Source of the DNA: Dyadobacter fermentans DSM 18053
Lineage (GTDB): Bacteria; Bacteroidota; Bacteroidia; Cytophagales; Spirosomataceae
Reading direction: 5' to 3'
Assembly: GCF_000023125.1 (NCBI RefSeq)
Contig: NC_013037.1
Span: 5,682,501 to 5,746,500, forward strand
Length of the DNA stretch: 64,000 nucleotides
Position numbers and translations under genes: made by a program
Part shown: positions 53,464-63,047 of the stretch, piece by piece
How positions within the stretch are numbered: the first letter of the stretch is position 1
How the letters are laid out: each line of letters opens with the position of its first letter
Notes under the pieces: model-generated
Seen by the model: the letters and a program-made list of their open reading frames with translations, nothing else
Database searches by the model: none
What the model was told of the DNA's origin: nothing

Positions 53464-55779
53464 ATGCGCGTACCTTTCCTTCCTGTCGGTTTACTGTTTT
53501 TATCGACGCTTTTTATTGATAATCAATCCCATGCGCAGAAGGCACCGGTGGACTATGTAGCCACGATGATAGGCACTGCACCGTCGGCAACGGAGAGCGC
53601 CAGGGCGCATAGCGAGGCGGGCAGCGAATTGAAGGGACAGACGATTCCGGCCGTGGGCGTCCCGAACGGGATGACGCAATGGACCCCGCAAACCCGCGCC
53701 ACCGAAACCAAATGCATTGCGCCATTTTATTATAACGACAACCAATTCCAGGGATTCCGCGGCACGCATTGGCTCAATGGCTCCTGCGTGCAGGATTACG
53801 GCTCTGTGACAATCATGCCGCTATCGGGCGAACTCATCACCGATGCGGAAAAACGGGCCAGCGTTTTCAGCCACGATAAAGAACAAAGTTTGCCCGACCA
53901 TTATAGCGTGTGGCTGCCTGATCATCAGGTCAATGCCGAGGTGACCGCCCTTGCGCGCACGGCCATCATGCGTTTCAGGTATGATAGCGGCGAAGAATCA
54001 TTTCTCCTGATCGAGCCCAACAGCGATGAGGGAGAGGGCTTTGTGGAGGTCCTGCGCGAACGTGGCGAGGTGGTGGGCTACAATCCCGTACACCGCATTT
54101 ACCAGGGATCGGGCCAGCCTGCGGGTATTAGCGGTTATTTTGTGATGAAGTTTGATAAAAAAATCATTCAGTCGGGCGTTTGGCTGGGCGATACGATCAC
54201 TCCTATGGGCCGGATACTCACCGGAACCGGAAAACGGGAGAAACTGGGCGCCTATGTGGGCTTTGGCGACGCGAAACAGGTGGTTACCGTGCGTATCGGC
54301 ACGTCGTTCACGAGCATTGAAGGCGCGCGCGCGAACCTTGAAAAAGAAATGGGCGACAAGAGTTTTGAAGTGGTTCAAAAGCTGTCGCGCGATACCTGGA
54401 ATGCATCGCTCGGAAAAGTGAAGGTGAGCGGAAGCGACAATGACAAGGTGCTTTTTTACAGCGCATTATATCGCACAAAACAGTCGCCGAGGCTGCTATC
54501 GGATGTGGATGGGAGCTATCCCTCTTTCGCAGGCGGCACCCCGGTGCAGAAAACCGACGGCTTCGATTACTACTGCGATTTCAGCCTCTGGGATACGTTC
54601 CGCGCCGCCATGCCGCTGGAAATACTGCTCGAACCGAGGACGGCGGGCGATATGGTCCAGTCGCTTGTGAAAAAAGCGGAACAGGGCGGTTGGATGCCCA
54701 TTTTTCCCTGCTGGAACCATTATACGGCGGCTATGGTGGGCGACCACGGCATGTCGGTCGTGGCGGATGCCTATGCCAAAAACATCCGGAACTTCGATGT
54801 GAACAGCGCTTACAATTACCTTCGGAAAAATGCATTTGAAGTAAATACCAATGCGAAAAGCTACGAAGCCGGACAAGGCCGGAGGGCATTGAAATCATAC
54901 CTTCAATATGGCTATGTGCCGTTGGAGGACAGCGTTTGGCAGGCATTCCACAAGCGCGAGCAGGTATCGCGCACACTCGAATACGCGTACGACGATTTCT
55001 GCCTGTCAATCCTCGCGAATGGCCTCAGTAAAAAGGAAGACGCGGCCCAGCTGCGTGAAAGGGCGCTCAATTACCGCCACGTGATCGACCCGTCGACCGG
55101 CTACGCGCGCGGGCGCCATGCGGACAGCCGCTGGATCGGCAATTTCGATCCGTTCGCAAAGCGTGTAAGCTTTATCACAGAGGGCTCGCCGGCGCAGTAC
55201 ACGTGGTTTGTGCCGCAGGACATGGCCGGATTGCAGAAAATAATGGGAGGAAAAGACCGGTTTGTCCAAAAGCTCGACACACTGTTCGACCAGGGGCATT
55301 ACTGGCACGGCAACGAGCCCAACCATCAGATCGCCTATTTGTATGCATTCGCAGGCGAGCCGTGGAAAACCCAGCAATGGACGCGCACGATTATCCGCAA
55401 CGAATACGATAGCAGCGTAGGCGGACTGAGCGGAAATGAGGACGGCGGGCAAATGTCGGCCTGGCTGGCATTCAGCATGATGGGTTTTTACCCGGTTGCA
55501 CCCGGCACGGATCAGTATGTGCTCGGAAGCCCGGTATTCGAGGAAATGTCGGTGGAAACGGGCAAGAACCGGAGGTTTACCGTCACGGCCAAAGGTGTTT
55601 CCGACAATGCACGCTACATTCAGTCGGCTACTTTGAATGGAAAGCCCTTCACGCGTACTTACCTCACGCACGGTGAGTTGCTGAAAGGCGGCAGCCTGGT
55701 GCTTCAAATGGCGGAGGAGCCCAACAAGCAATGGGGCGCACAGGCAACGGACCGGCCATTTTCGCTTTCTAAAAACTGA
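53464..55779 (+). CDS. GH92-family alpha-mannosidase
   Basis: This 771-residue exported glycoside hydrolase belongs to GH92, calcium-dependent exo-alpha-mannosidases acting on N-glycan or yeast-mannan-type linkages. A signal peptide (MRVPFLPVGLLFLSTLFI...SHAQ) precedes the family N-terminal beta domain (VDYVATMIGTAPSATES, GVPNGMTQWTPQT). The (alpha/alpha)6 domain has DYYCDFSLWDTFRAAMPL and the hallmark GNEDGGQMSAWLAF followed by MMGFYPVAPGTDQYVLGSPV. The frame is open from a TTG at 53446; the ATG at 53464 is the better start. No SusCD pair adjoins it, so it is an orphan enzyme. Confidence 0.95.
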   Translation: MRVPFLPVGLLFLSTLFIDNQSHAQKAPVDYVATMIGTAPSATESARAHSEAGSELKGQTIPAVGVPNGMTQWTPQTRATETKCIAPFYYNDNQFQGFRGTHWLNGSCVQDYGSVTIMPLSGELITDAEKRASVFSHDKEQSLPDHYSVWLPDHQVNAEVTALARTAIMRFRYDSGEESFLLIEPNSDEGEGFVEVLRERGEVVGYNPVHRIYQGSGQPAGISGYFVMKFDKKIIQSGVWLGDTITPMGRILTGTGKREKLGAYVGFGDAKQVVTVRIGTSFTSIEGARANLEKEMGDKSFEVVQKLSRDTWNASLGKVKVSGSDNDKVLFYSALYRTKQSPRLLSDVDGSYPSFAGGTPVQKTDGFDYYCDFSLWDTFRAAMPLEILLEPRTAGDMVQSLVKKAEQGGWMPIFPCWNHYTAAMVGDHGMSVVADAYAKNIRNFDVNSAYNYLRKNAFEVNTNAKSYEAGQGRRALKSYLQYGYVPLEDSVWQAFHKREQVSRTLEYAYDDFCLSILANGLSKKEDAAQLRERALNYRHVIDPSTGYARGRHADSRWIGNFDPFAKRVSFITEGSPAQYTWFVPQDMAGLQKIMGGKDRFVQKLDTLFDQGHYWHGNEPNHQIAYLYAFAGEPWKTQQWTRTIIRNEYDSSVGGLSGNEDGGQMSAWLAFSMMGFYPVAPGTDQYVLGSPVFEEMSVETGKNRRFTVTAKGVSDNARYIQSATLNGKPFTRTYLTHGELLKGGSLVLQMAEEPNKQWGAQATDRPFSLSKN

Positions 55780-55798
55780 TCGGGAATAGGTAGTTTAG

Positions 55799-55823
55799 TT
55801 TCATAAAATTGTATTTTATGAAA
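55799..55823. terminator. Weak hairpin after the GH92 gene
   Basis: TTTCATAAAA (55799-55808) and TTTTATGAAA (55814-55823) form a perfect 10-bp AT-rich stem with loop TTGTA. There is no clear T-run, so it may be a weak terminator or an operator upstream of the DAO-type gene. Confidence 0.45.
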
Positions 55824-55921
55824 GAATATTTCGACATTTTTTAATACTACAATACAAAATTTGCATTCATAACGGTTGGTTCCTAAATTCCACAATCCCA
55901 TTACTTTTCACTCCAACCCTT

Positions 55922-57070
55922 ATGAACCGCAGAAATTTCTTCGAAAAAGCCATCCCGGCAAGCTTCGCGTTAGGCGCAGTAGCAACTTCCTGTGCCCCGA
56001 GGACCGAAATGAGGTATCCCGACAAGCATTTCCACATCGGCAGAGGGTATCACCAGATTCCCAAACTGCGCCTGTCGATGGACCGCATCGTGAAGGAAAC
56101 CGTAGGGTTGCGGCCATTCCGCGCCTCGGGACCGCGGCTTGACGTGGAGCAGCTCGGCAACAAAACGATCGTTCACAACTATGGTCACGGCGGCAGCGGC
56201 TGGTCGCTCTCGTGGGGGACGGGCAACATTGCCCGCAAGAACGTGCTCGCTACGGGCGAGAAGCAAATCGCCGTACTGGGCTGCGGCACGGTGGGCATTG
56301 CCACGGCGCGGCTGTTGCAGGAAAGCGGCTGCGAGGTGACTATCTATACGAAGGACGTGCCGCCCAATGTCACGAGCAACCTCGCTACCGGCACCTGGTC
56401 GCCGGCGTCGCGGGTGTGCGATAAGACAGTAGCGAAGCCCGAATTCCAGGCCATTTGGGAGGATGCCACGCGGTTTTCCTTCCGACGGTTCCAGTTTATG
56501 CTCGGTATGAACGACATTGCCTGCTGGGCCGAAGAATACGGCGTTTTCAGGGAAGCGCCGGTGTACATTCCCGGAGCGGGCGGGGAAGATTTTGAGATAG
56601 AAGGCTTGCTGCCCGAGCGCGTGCGGCTGACTAAAAAAGAACATCCTTTTAAAGCCGATCACGTGACGCGGCGCACGAATATCATGTTCAACATCCCGAC
56701 TTACCTGCGGCACCAGTTGCAGGATTTTACCATGTTTGGCGGGAAAGTAAAGATCCAGGAGATCAAAAAACCGGAAGATATCGACGCATTATCCGAAAAA
56801 GTGGTCGTGAACTGCATGGGGCTGGGCGCCAAGCCGGTTTTCAACGACCAGGAGCTGACGCCCGTGTCAGGCCAGCTTTCCTGCCTTATTCCGCAGGGCG
56901 ATGTGAACTACAAGTTATACACGAAAGGCGCCAACTTCATTTCCCGGAAAGACGGCATTTACATTGGAAGCAACGGGATTGTCGGCAACTGGGACACCAC
57001 GCCGAGCAAGGAACAAACCGAAAAGACCGTCGGGATACTGATGAAACTGATGGAGGAAATGAAGGGGTAA
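55922..57070 (+). CDS. Exported D-amino-acid-oxidase-type flavoprotein with permuted motif order
   Basis: This 382-residue flavoprotein belongs to the DAO superfamily. The N-terminus MNRRNFFEKAIPASFALGAV is Tat-like and ends in a lipobox with Cys24, so it is likely a periplasmic lipoprotein. The order of motifs is odd. GLRPFR (62-67) and HNYGHGGSGWSLSWG (85-99) come first; in D-amino-acid oxidase the matching GFRPVR and HNYGHGGYGLTIHWG lie at the C-terminus. The Rossmann motif (AVLGCGTVGIATARLL, 117-132), normally at residue 1-30, follows. VVVNCMGLGA (294-303) and PVSGQLSCL come next, and the protein ends after GNWDTT, where the standard enzyme has GNWSELNN before its GFRPVR block. This fits a circular permutation. 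The substrate is probably a D-amino or imino acid, unproven. Confidence 0.88.
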   Translation: MNRRNFFEKAIPASFALGAVATSCAPRTEMRYPDKHFHIGRGYHQIPKLRLSMDRIVKETVGLRPFRASGPRLDVEQLGNKTIVHNYGHGGSGWSLSWGTGNIARKNVLATGEKQIAVLGCGTVGIATARLLQESGCEVTIYTKDVPPNVTSNLATGTWSPASRVCDKTVAKPEFQAIWEDATRFSFRRFQFMLGMNDIACWAEEYGVFREAPVYIPGAGGEDFEIEGLLPERVRLTKKEHPFKADHVTRRTNIMFNIPTYLRHQLQDFTMFGGKVKIQEIKKPEDIDALSEKVVVNCMGLGAKPVFNDQELTPVSGQLSCLIPQGDVNYKLYTKGANFISRKDGIYIGSNGIVGNWDTTPSKEQTEKTVGILMKLMEEMKG

Positions 57071-57072
57071 GC

Positions 57073-57255
57073 CTATTCCTCTTTGAGAAGGTAACGTCTG
57101 CGTGTTTCGTTGATCAGGAATTTTTTGTGGGCCGTGAAACTCTCGGGATGCATGGTTTCAAAAAGGCCGCTCCATTCCCGGTAGCGCAGCGTATCGCCTT
57201 TCCGGAATGCTTCCGCATCTATTTTTTTCGATTTGAGGTATTCTTCGAATTCCAT
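57073..57255 (-). CDS. Small conserved hypothetical protein
   Basis: This 60-residue soluble protein starts MEFEEYLKSKKIDAEAFRKG and ends with a basic patch, FLINETRRRYLLKEE. Its charged helical pattern and the HPESFTAHKKFLIN block look like a small conserved Cytophagales family that I recognise only as hypothetical. An upstream TTG at 57276 is in frame, but the ATG at 57255 is preferred. It converges with the DAO-type gene (2-bp gap) and is divergent from threonine aldolase. Confidence 0.7.
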   Translation of the reverse strand: MEFEEYLKSKKIDAEAFRKGDTLRYREWSGLFETMHPESFTAHKKFLINETRRRYLLKEE

Positions 57256-57372
57256 ATTGCTTGAATTTGGGTGCAATATACCCGTTTAAAGTAAGCAATG
57301 CCCGCCCGCAAATCAGCTTTAAGCATTAATTTCGGCCAAAATTGCACTGATCATCCCTTGAATGCTTTTGAA

Positions 57373-58392
57373 ATGAAAATAGACCTGCGCAGCGACACCA
57401 TCACCAAACCTACCCGGGAAATGCAGGAAGCCATGTGGGCGGCAGAAGTGGGCGATGATGTTTTCGGCGACGATCCAACCGTGAATGCATTGCAGCAAAA
57501 GGCGGCTCAGCTTTTCGGAATGGAGGATGCGCTTTTCTGCCCTTCCGGCACCATGACCAACCAGCTCGCTATCCGCGTGCACACCCGGCCCGGAAGCGAT
57601 GTGATCTGCGATAAGTATTCGCACATTTATCTGTACGAAGGCGGGGGCATTATGCTCAACGCGTTTTCATCGGTAAAACTTCTCGACGGCGATCGCGGAA
57701 GGCTGAGCGCAAGCCAGGTGACGGAGGCGATCAGTCCGGAACACGATGTGCATTCTACGGTCACGCGGCTCGTTTCGTTGGAAAACACGATGAATAAGGG
57801 CGGCGGCTGCTACTATGATTTCAGCGAGATAAGGGCGATCCGCGATGTTTGTCGCGAGCGGAACATCCCGCTGCATCTGGACGGCGCCCGGCTTTTCAAT
57901 GCATTAGTCGAAACGGGCGAGACGCCCGCACAATACGGCGAAGCGTTCGATAGTATCAGCATTTGCCTTTCCAAAGGTCTGGGATGTCCCGTTGGGTCGT
58001 TGCTCATAGGAACGCGTGCGCTGATCCGCGAAGCACGGCGCTTCCGCAAGGTAATGGGTGGCGGCTGGCGCCAGGCTGGTTTTCTTGCAGCGGCCGGCCT
58101 TTACGCGCTCGATCACCATGTAGGCCGCCTGAAAGAAGATCATAGCCGCGCAAGGTCCGTGGGCGAATGCTTTTCGGCGCGGGCGGAGGTTGCGGAAGTT
58201 TTTCCGGTGGATACCAACATCGTGATCGTAAGGCTTCACGACGACATTTCCGAAAAAGAATACGTCAGCCGCCTGGCCGATGCCGGAATACTGGCTGTCA
58301 CTTTTGGAAAAGGGCTCGTCCGGTTTGTCACGCATCTCGATTTTACCGACGACCACCTCGACATCATGCGGAGCAAAGTGAGAAACCTTTAA
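57373..58392 (+). CDS. Low-specificity L-threonine aldolase
   Basis: This 339-residue PLP enzyme cleaves L-threonine or L-allo-threonine to glycine and acetaldehyde. It starts [20 protein letters not shown], the standard family start; the in-frame ATG at 57298 adds 25 unrelated residues. Key blocks are [61 protein letters not shown] and the PLP-lysine segment [17 protein letters not shown]. The stop overlaps the convergent DUF1398 gene by 4 bp. Confidence 0.94.
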   Translation: MKIDLRSDTITKPTREMQEAMWAAEVGDDVFGDDPTVNALQQKAAQLFGMEDALFCPSGTMTNQLAIRVHTRPGSDVICDKYSHIYLYEGGGIMLNAFSSVKLLDGDRGRLSASQVTEAISPEHDVHSTVTRLVSLENTMNKGGGCYYDFSEIRAIRDVCRERNIPLHLDGARLFNALVETGETPAQYGEAFDSISICLSKGLGCPVGSLLIGTRALIREARRFRKVMGGGWRQAGFLAAAGLYALDHHVGRLKEDHSRARSVGECFSARAEVAEVFPVDTNIVIVRLHDDISEKEYVSRLADAGILAVTFGKGLVRFVTHLDFTDDHLDIMRSKVRNL

Positions 58393-58790
58393 GCTTCCGG
58401 GATCATTTCCTCGTATTCGTATTCCGAATTGGGGCCCTGGTAAATCACTTTCATGCCCGTGAGATCGGCTACGTAGGTATGAATGCCTGCGGCGCCGATC
58501 TCGTGCAGGAAAGTAGGATAGTCGGTAAGGCCATCCTGTGTGCGCTTGATAGCCGCCTTGACCTCTTCCAGTTTGAATGCTTCCGCACATTCGAATTCGG
58601 GCAGGTCGCCGGCGAGGATCAGCTTGTCGCCGTTAACGGAAGTATAGGTACGTTTGCGGTTTTTTACCTTCACCTCGTAGTTATCGACACCGATCGCTTT
58701 CAAATTCTTGACAAGTTGCGGGTAGGGCAGGCCGGCAGACCGTTGCTCGGCTGATTCAATGAGTTCTTCGGTCAGTTCGATCATTTCCAT
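58389..58790 (-). CDS. DUF1398 family protein
   Basis: This 133-residue soluble protein resembles the DUF1398 family (E. coli YbcV type). Characteristic features are the N-terminal LPYPQLVKNLKAIGVDNYEV, KNRKRTYTSVNGDKL and YPTFLHEIGAAGIHTYVADL. The function of the family is unknown. It appears to be transcribed alone. Confidence 0.8.
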   Translation of the reverse strand: MEMIELTEELIESAEQRSAGLPYPQLVKNLKAIGVDNYEVKVKNRKRTYTSVNGDKLILAGDLPEFECAEAFKLEEVKAAIKRTQDGLTDYPTFLHEIGAAGIHTYVADLTGMKVIYQGPNSEYEYEEMIPEA

Positions 58791-58883
58791 GGTCAGTTCA
58801 CTTTAATTGTCGGTATAAAAATTTAAAATACCCATGCCAGGCCGCTGAGGGTAGTTTTTTGATGATTTTTTCAAATATAAGCA

Positions 58884-58923
58884 CAAAAAAATGTTGCTTC
58901 GCCCGTCGGTCAAAGCAACATTT
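58884..58923 (-). terminator. Rho-independent terminator for the small PRPP-synthetase-labelled gene
   Basis: An 11-bp perfect stem (58889-58899 with 58913-58923) is followed on the - strand by a run of seven T residues (the 58884-58890 A-run). It lies 26 bp past the stop at 58949. Confidence 0.85.
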
Positions 58924-58948
58924 GTGCATCGCTAAAACAGCAGGCTGA

Positions 58949-59362
58949 TCAATGAGCCATATCGTCGTCTTCGGGATGATGAACGATGAGGGAGCTCCGC
59001 GTGTCCAGTTTCTTGATCATCTCGTTGGACATCGCATCGGCATACACGCCGTAGCTGCTCACCAGCGTCCCTTTCAGCCCGTCTTTCGATTCAATTGCGT
59101 ACAGGATCGACATATCCGATGGGTCGGTCATGCCTTCGAAGCGGTAAACCTGCACAATATCGAAATCTTCCGGTGACAATGTGAGACAAATTCCGTCGTC
59201 TTTATGTACTTCCAGGGCATGGGCCGTGAGATTGAAATCGTATGTATAGCCTTGCTCCTGTAAGTCTTCAAGCGTTTCGATGAGTGTGTCGGGCTCACTC
59301 ATGTTTTTGTTGGAGGGATGCGGCTTCTTAGCCTTATCCCGGTCTGTTCCTTGCAAGTCCAT
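58949..59362 (-). CDS. Small conserved Bacteroidota protein (family often mislabelled PRPP synthetase)
   Basis: This 137-residue protein contains the block IETLEDLQEQGYTYDFNLTA, then LTLSPEDFDIVQVYRFEGMT and SSYGVYADAMSNEMIKKLD. It matches a family of about 100 residues that automatic annotation commonly calls phosphoribosylpyrophosphate synthetase, although it lacks the PRPP-binding loop and is far too short (true enzymes are about 310 residues). An N-terminal basic extension and an acidic C-terminal tail (HHPEDDDMAH) are present. A second ATG at 59302 is an alternative start. Function is unknown. Confidence 0.75.
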   Translation of the reverse strand: MDLQGTDRDKAKKPHPSNKNMSEPDTLIETLEDLQEQGYTYDFNLTAHALEVHKDDGICLTLSPEDFDIVQVYRFEGMTDPSDMSILYAIESKDGLKGTLVSSYGVYADAMSNEMIKKLDTRSSLIVHHPEDDDMAH

Positions 59363-59556
59363 AGTATTGTTATTTTTAAGATTGATGTTCGGCTCAATGG
59401 AACACTGATATCAGAATGATCATGCAACGGGAAAAAAGCATGCCTTGTAAAACCGCGGTTTTCAGTCGTAAAAACGTAATCCGGCGATGTACATTTTGAG
59501 GTACTTTGACCTCAATTTGCCAGATTTTGTAGAACCAGAATAGGAGTTAAACCAGA

Positions 59557-60513
59557 TTATTTGGGACGATATATTAAATGCCCGGAATTGTATGCGCCGA
59601 AGCAGCCCAGGCCGCCGTTGACGTTGGTGTAGATCAATGAAGGCTCTACAAACGGATTGTCTGAATCGCCGCGCGTTTGCACCGAGCGATGGTATCTGAA
59701 ATAATGCTCATCGGTGTGGTAAACCTCCATGGTGACGGAAACAATCTTGTTTTTTGGATAAACAATGTATTCCCTGCCATTGAAATTGTAATACAGCGGA
59801 TCGGGCAGGTTGACGCGCCCGATGGGCGAATTGAAAGTGGTGCCGTCCAGGTTTACGTCGTTCCGGTAATCGTTCCGCCCGATGGTGTCGTCCCAGTTGA
59901 AATTGAACCGGTTCCTGATCCTTTTCTCCGTCAGCGGACTGGTATTGTCGTGAAGCCGGTCGGCGATGCTGTATTCCAGATCGAGCGAGGCGCGCACGCG
60001 GTAATAGTTGGCCTGGCCCGGAATGTCGTTCCAGGTCATTTTAACGGTGAGCGACGTATCCCGCGCCGACAAGCTGCCCGAATAGGACGTGTCTATTTCA
60101 TAAGAAGCCGGAACAACAGCGTTGGAAGGCACGGTGCACGTGGCATCCACCTTGCGGACGCCCTGAGTTACCGAAAGGAAATATGTTTTTCCGGGCAAAA
60201 TAGCGAGAGCTCCCTTCTCGATGGAATAGAGCTGGTTGGCGGTATCGAACGGAAACACCACTTCGCGCACTCCATCGGACATTTTAACGACAGCATTGGG
60301 GATCACGCCGCCTTTCAGGTCGGGCTCGGCAAATAGCGGAATAGATTCCGTAACCACCACATTGATGCGCGCGGCCTGCGGGGAAATAAACGATTGCACG
60401 ACAAGCTTCGACTCGATCTGCGGGAGATCTGCCTTGTCGACATCCGTTACAAGCGACTCGCATGCTGTAAGGAACAATGTCAGTAAGAACAAAATGACGT
60501 ATCGGGGAAACAT
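59557..60513 (-). CDS. DUF4249 lipoprotein
   Basis: This 318-residue lipoprotein (lipobox TAC, Cys18) starts with the family segment LPQIESKLVVQSFISPQAAR. The body is beta-rich. The conserved region SVTMEVYHTDEHYFRYHRSV and the C-terminal YTNVNGGLGCFGAYN are typical of DUF4249. These proteins are regularly encoded beside TonB receptors with carboxypeptidase-like domains, as here, and probably sit at the outer membrane as partners. It starts 9 bp after the receptor stop. Confidence 0.9.
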   Translation of the reverse strand: MFPRYVILFLLTLFLTACESLVTDVDKADLPQIESKLVVQSFISPQAARINVVVTESIPLFAEPDLKGGVIPNAVVKMSDGVREVVFPFDTANQLYSIEKGALAILPGKTYFLSVTQGVRKVDATCTVPSNAVVPASYEIDTSYSGSLSARDTSLTVKMTWNDIPGQANYYRVRASLDLEYSIADRLHDNTSPLTEKRIRNRFNFNWDDTIGRNDYRNDVNLDGTTFNSPIGRVNLPDPLYYNFNGREYIVYPKNKIVSVTMEVYHTDEHYFRYHRSVQTRGDSDNPFVEPSLIYTNVNGGLGCFGAYNSGHLIYRPK

Positions 60514-60522
60514 GGCCGCTTG

Positions 60523-62943
60523 TTAGAATTTGAAATTATAGCTGAAATAGGGCAGTACCGGAAACAGCGAGTAACGTTTCAGCGTGTATTTCGGCACCGG
60601 CGTCGCGGGCATTACATTCGGCAGGATCACCATTTCCTCGTCTATGTTGTAGAAAAACGGGTTCCTGCGATTATATGCATTGTACACCCCAAACTCCCAC
60701 GTGCGTTCATGTCGTTTCTTCTTCTTGTGGAATTGAATGGCGATATCCATGCGGTGGAACGGTTCGGCGCGATAGCTGTTTTTTTGGCCATATTCGTTTA
60801 CCGTGGGGCCAAACCAGCTGATGGCCGGTTTCCCTTCGGACGTTAGCCGGGTCACGAAATTATCGGTAGCGGCCCGGTAGCTCGACACGGGCAGCGTAAG
60901 CGCATTGCCGGTTCCGTACACCCACGTGGAGGACAGCGTAATGCGCTTACTGATTTCGTAAATGCCCACCACCGAAAGGTCGTGGCGGCGGTCGTAGCGC
61001 GGAAAGAAGGTTTGGCCGAAATTCAATTCACGGAATTTCCAATAAGTCCATGATAATGTATAACCGATCCATCCGGAGAATCTGCCGGTTTTCTTCTGTA
61101 TCAAAAACTCTCCGCCGTACGACCAGCCCTTTCCCGAAGTTACATTGTCCTCCCAGCTCAGTTCGTTGGCATTTTCGCCATTCAGGCTCAGGAACGACGA
61201 CCCTTCCTTGTAGTTCAGGATGTTGTTCATTTTTTTATAATAGCCTTCCAATGTAATGGTGAGCGCCGGCTGTTCGAGGTCTTTGGCAAAACCCGCCGCC
61301 ACCTGCTCCGACTGCTGGGGCGCTACCTTCGCGGTGGTGGGCACCCAAAGGTCGGTAGGGAGGCCAAGGCCGGTGTTGGAAAGCAAATGCACATACTGGT
61401 TCATGCGCGCGTAAGAGGCTTTGAACGAAAGGTTTTCGGCCAGGCGCAATGCGGCCGAAAGGCGAGGCTCGGGGCGGACATAAGTTTTCACGTCGGTCTG
61501 AAACGTGCTAAGCCGCAGTCCCGCATTGATTTTCAGCGCGTCCAATGCCTGCCAGGTATCTTCAATGTAAAGCCCTGTTTCCAGAGAATAAACCGGCCTT
61601 ACCGATCGCTCAATCGGATTGTCTGTAAATGTACCCGCAATGGCCAGCGCGGACGGGACGAACTTGTGAAAGGTGGCCTGCCCGCCGAATTTAACGGCAT
61701 GTTTGGGAGATGGGTAAAAATCGAAATCTGTTTTAATGCCCAGGTCGCGGATGCGTGAATCGTATTCGAGGCTGAACTCGTCGTCGAGCGAGCCGTCGCC
61801 GTTCAATTCTTTGGAATAACTGGATACGCCGAACTTGAAGTTGCTGAAAATGAAGGAAGTATTGACGAAGAGCTTCTGATTCAAAACATGGTTCCAGCGC
61901 ATGGTGGCTGTTGCATTGCCCCAATCGAGGCCGGCGCGGGTTTCGGACGTGCTGCTTTTCTCATTGGCGTGGAACTTGTCGCGCCCGAAATAACCACTGA
62001 TGTAAAGCTTATCCTTTTTGCCCAGATCGTAGTTCATTTTGGCATTAAGGTCGTAAAAATAATAGCCCGGCTTCACCTGGCTGTCTGCGCCCCGCTGCTC
62101 GCGCGCGATGAGCGGAGCCGCGAGGACATCAATGTAAGTCCGCCGCCCCGAAATGAGGAAGGAAGATTTGCCTTTTGAAATCGGCCCTTCTAGCGTCAGG
62201 CGGGAGGAAATGAGGCCGATACCGCCTTCGCCGTGTAGCTTTTCCTTGCTTCCCTCTTTCATATTCATTTCCAAAACCGACGACAACCGGCCGCCATAAC
62301 GTGCCGGAAAGCCGCCCTTCGTGAGTTCCACACTCCTGAGGGCATCCGAATTGAAAATGGAGAAAAATCCGAAAAGGTGGTTGGCATTGTACACCACGGC
62401 ATCGTCGAGGATGATCAGGTTCTGGTCGGGCCCGCCGCCGCGTACGTAAAGGCCCGTTTGGCCTTCGTTGCCTTTTTGCACGCCGGGCATGAGCTGCAAA
62501 ACGCGGAGGACGTCTTTTTCGCCGAAAAATGCAGGTACTTTTTTCAGTTGCTGGATCGGGATCTCAACCTTGCTCATCTGCACTGTGCGACTCACATAAT
62601 CTTCCTGGCGGCGCGCCGAAACCACCACTTCTTCGAGCTGGGTAATGGTAGGAAGCAGGATATTCAGGTCGGTATCGGCGCGAAGGGCCACCCGCTTCTC
62701 CTGTTTTTCATAGCCGACAAATGAGAACGAAACCGTTGCGGAGTCCTGGGCAGGCAATGTAAGCGAGTAAAATCCGTAGGTGTTGGTCACTGCGCCGTAG
62801 GGTGTGTTCCCGATGTACACATTCACGCCGGGGAGCAACTCCTGGCTGCCTTTTTCCCGCACGAAACCGCTGATCGTGACGCGGTCCTGGGCCCATGCGG
62901 TGATATGTAAAAGCAAGAGGAAAGCCGTAAAAATCAGACGCAT
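60523..62943 (-). CDS. TonB-dependent receptor, DUF4249 partner
   Basis: This 806-residue receptor has a signal peptide (MRLIFTAFLLLLHITAWAQ), a carboxypeptidase-like domain (GFVREKGSQELLPGVNVYIG), and a plug with EEVVVSARRQEDYVSR and LYVRGGGPDQNLIILDDAVV. The barrel ends LFPVLPYFSYNFKF. It is shorter than the SusC proteins and is not a SusC type. Substrate is unknown. The pair with DUF4249 is a recurring Bacteroidota arrangement. Confidence 0.92.
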   Translation of the reverse strand: MRLIFTAFLLLLHITAWAQDRVTISGFVREKGSQELLPGVNVYIGNTPYGAVTNTYGFYSLTLPAQDSATVSFSFVGYEKQEKRVALRADTDLNILLPTITQLEEVVVSARRQEDYVSRTVQMSKVEIPIQQLKKVPAFFGEKDVLRVLQLMPGVQKGNEGQTGLYVRGGGPDQNLIILDDAVVYNANHLFGFFSIFNSDALRSVELTKGGFPARYGGRLSSVLEMNMKEGSKEKLHGEGGIGLISSRLTLEGPISKGKSSFLISGRRTYIDVLAAPLIAREQRGADSQVKPGYYFYDLNAKMNYDLGKKDKLYISGYFGRDKFHANEKSSTSETRAGLDWGNATATMRWNHVLNQKLFVNTSFIFSNFKFGVSSYSKELNGDGSLDDEFSLEYDSRIRDLGIKTDFDFYPSPKHAVKFGGQATFHKFVPSALAIAGTFTDNPIERSVRPVYSLETGLYIEDTWQALDALKINAGLRLSTFQTDVKTYVRPEPRLSAALRLAENLSFKASYARMNQYVHLLSNTGLGLPTDLWVPTTAKVAPQQSEQVAAGFAKDLEQPALTITLEGYYKKMNNILNYKEGSSFLSLNGENANELSWEDNVTSGKGWSYGGEFLIQKKTGRFSGWIGYTLSWTYWKFRELNFGQTFFPRYDRRHDLSVVGIYEISKRITLSSTWVYGTGNALTLPVSSYRAATDNFVTRLTSEGKPAISWFGPTVNEYGQKNSYRAEPFHRMDIAIQFHKKKKRHERTWEFGVYNAYNRRNPFFYNIDEEMVILPNVMPATPVPKYTLKRYSLFPVLPYFSYNFKF

Positions 62944-63047
62944 AGAAGGACGTGTGGGTTAGTTTTGTAACGAGCCGGCCGGGAATCTAGTATGAATTGT
63001 TGTATTTGAACTAGACGATATATGGCCCGTTTCCGTTGCAGAAAGGC

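Noticed and set aside
57298..57372. 25-residue N-terminal extension of threonine aldolase
   Set aside because: The family start MKIDLRSDT lies at 57373, and the extension has no conserved character.
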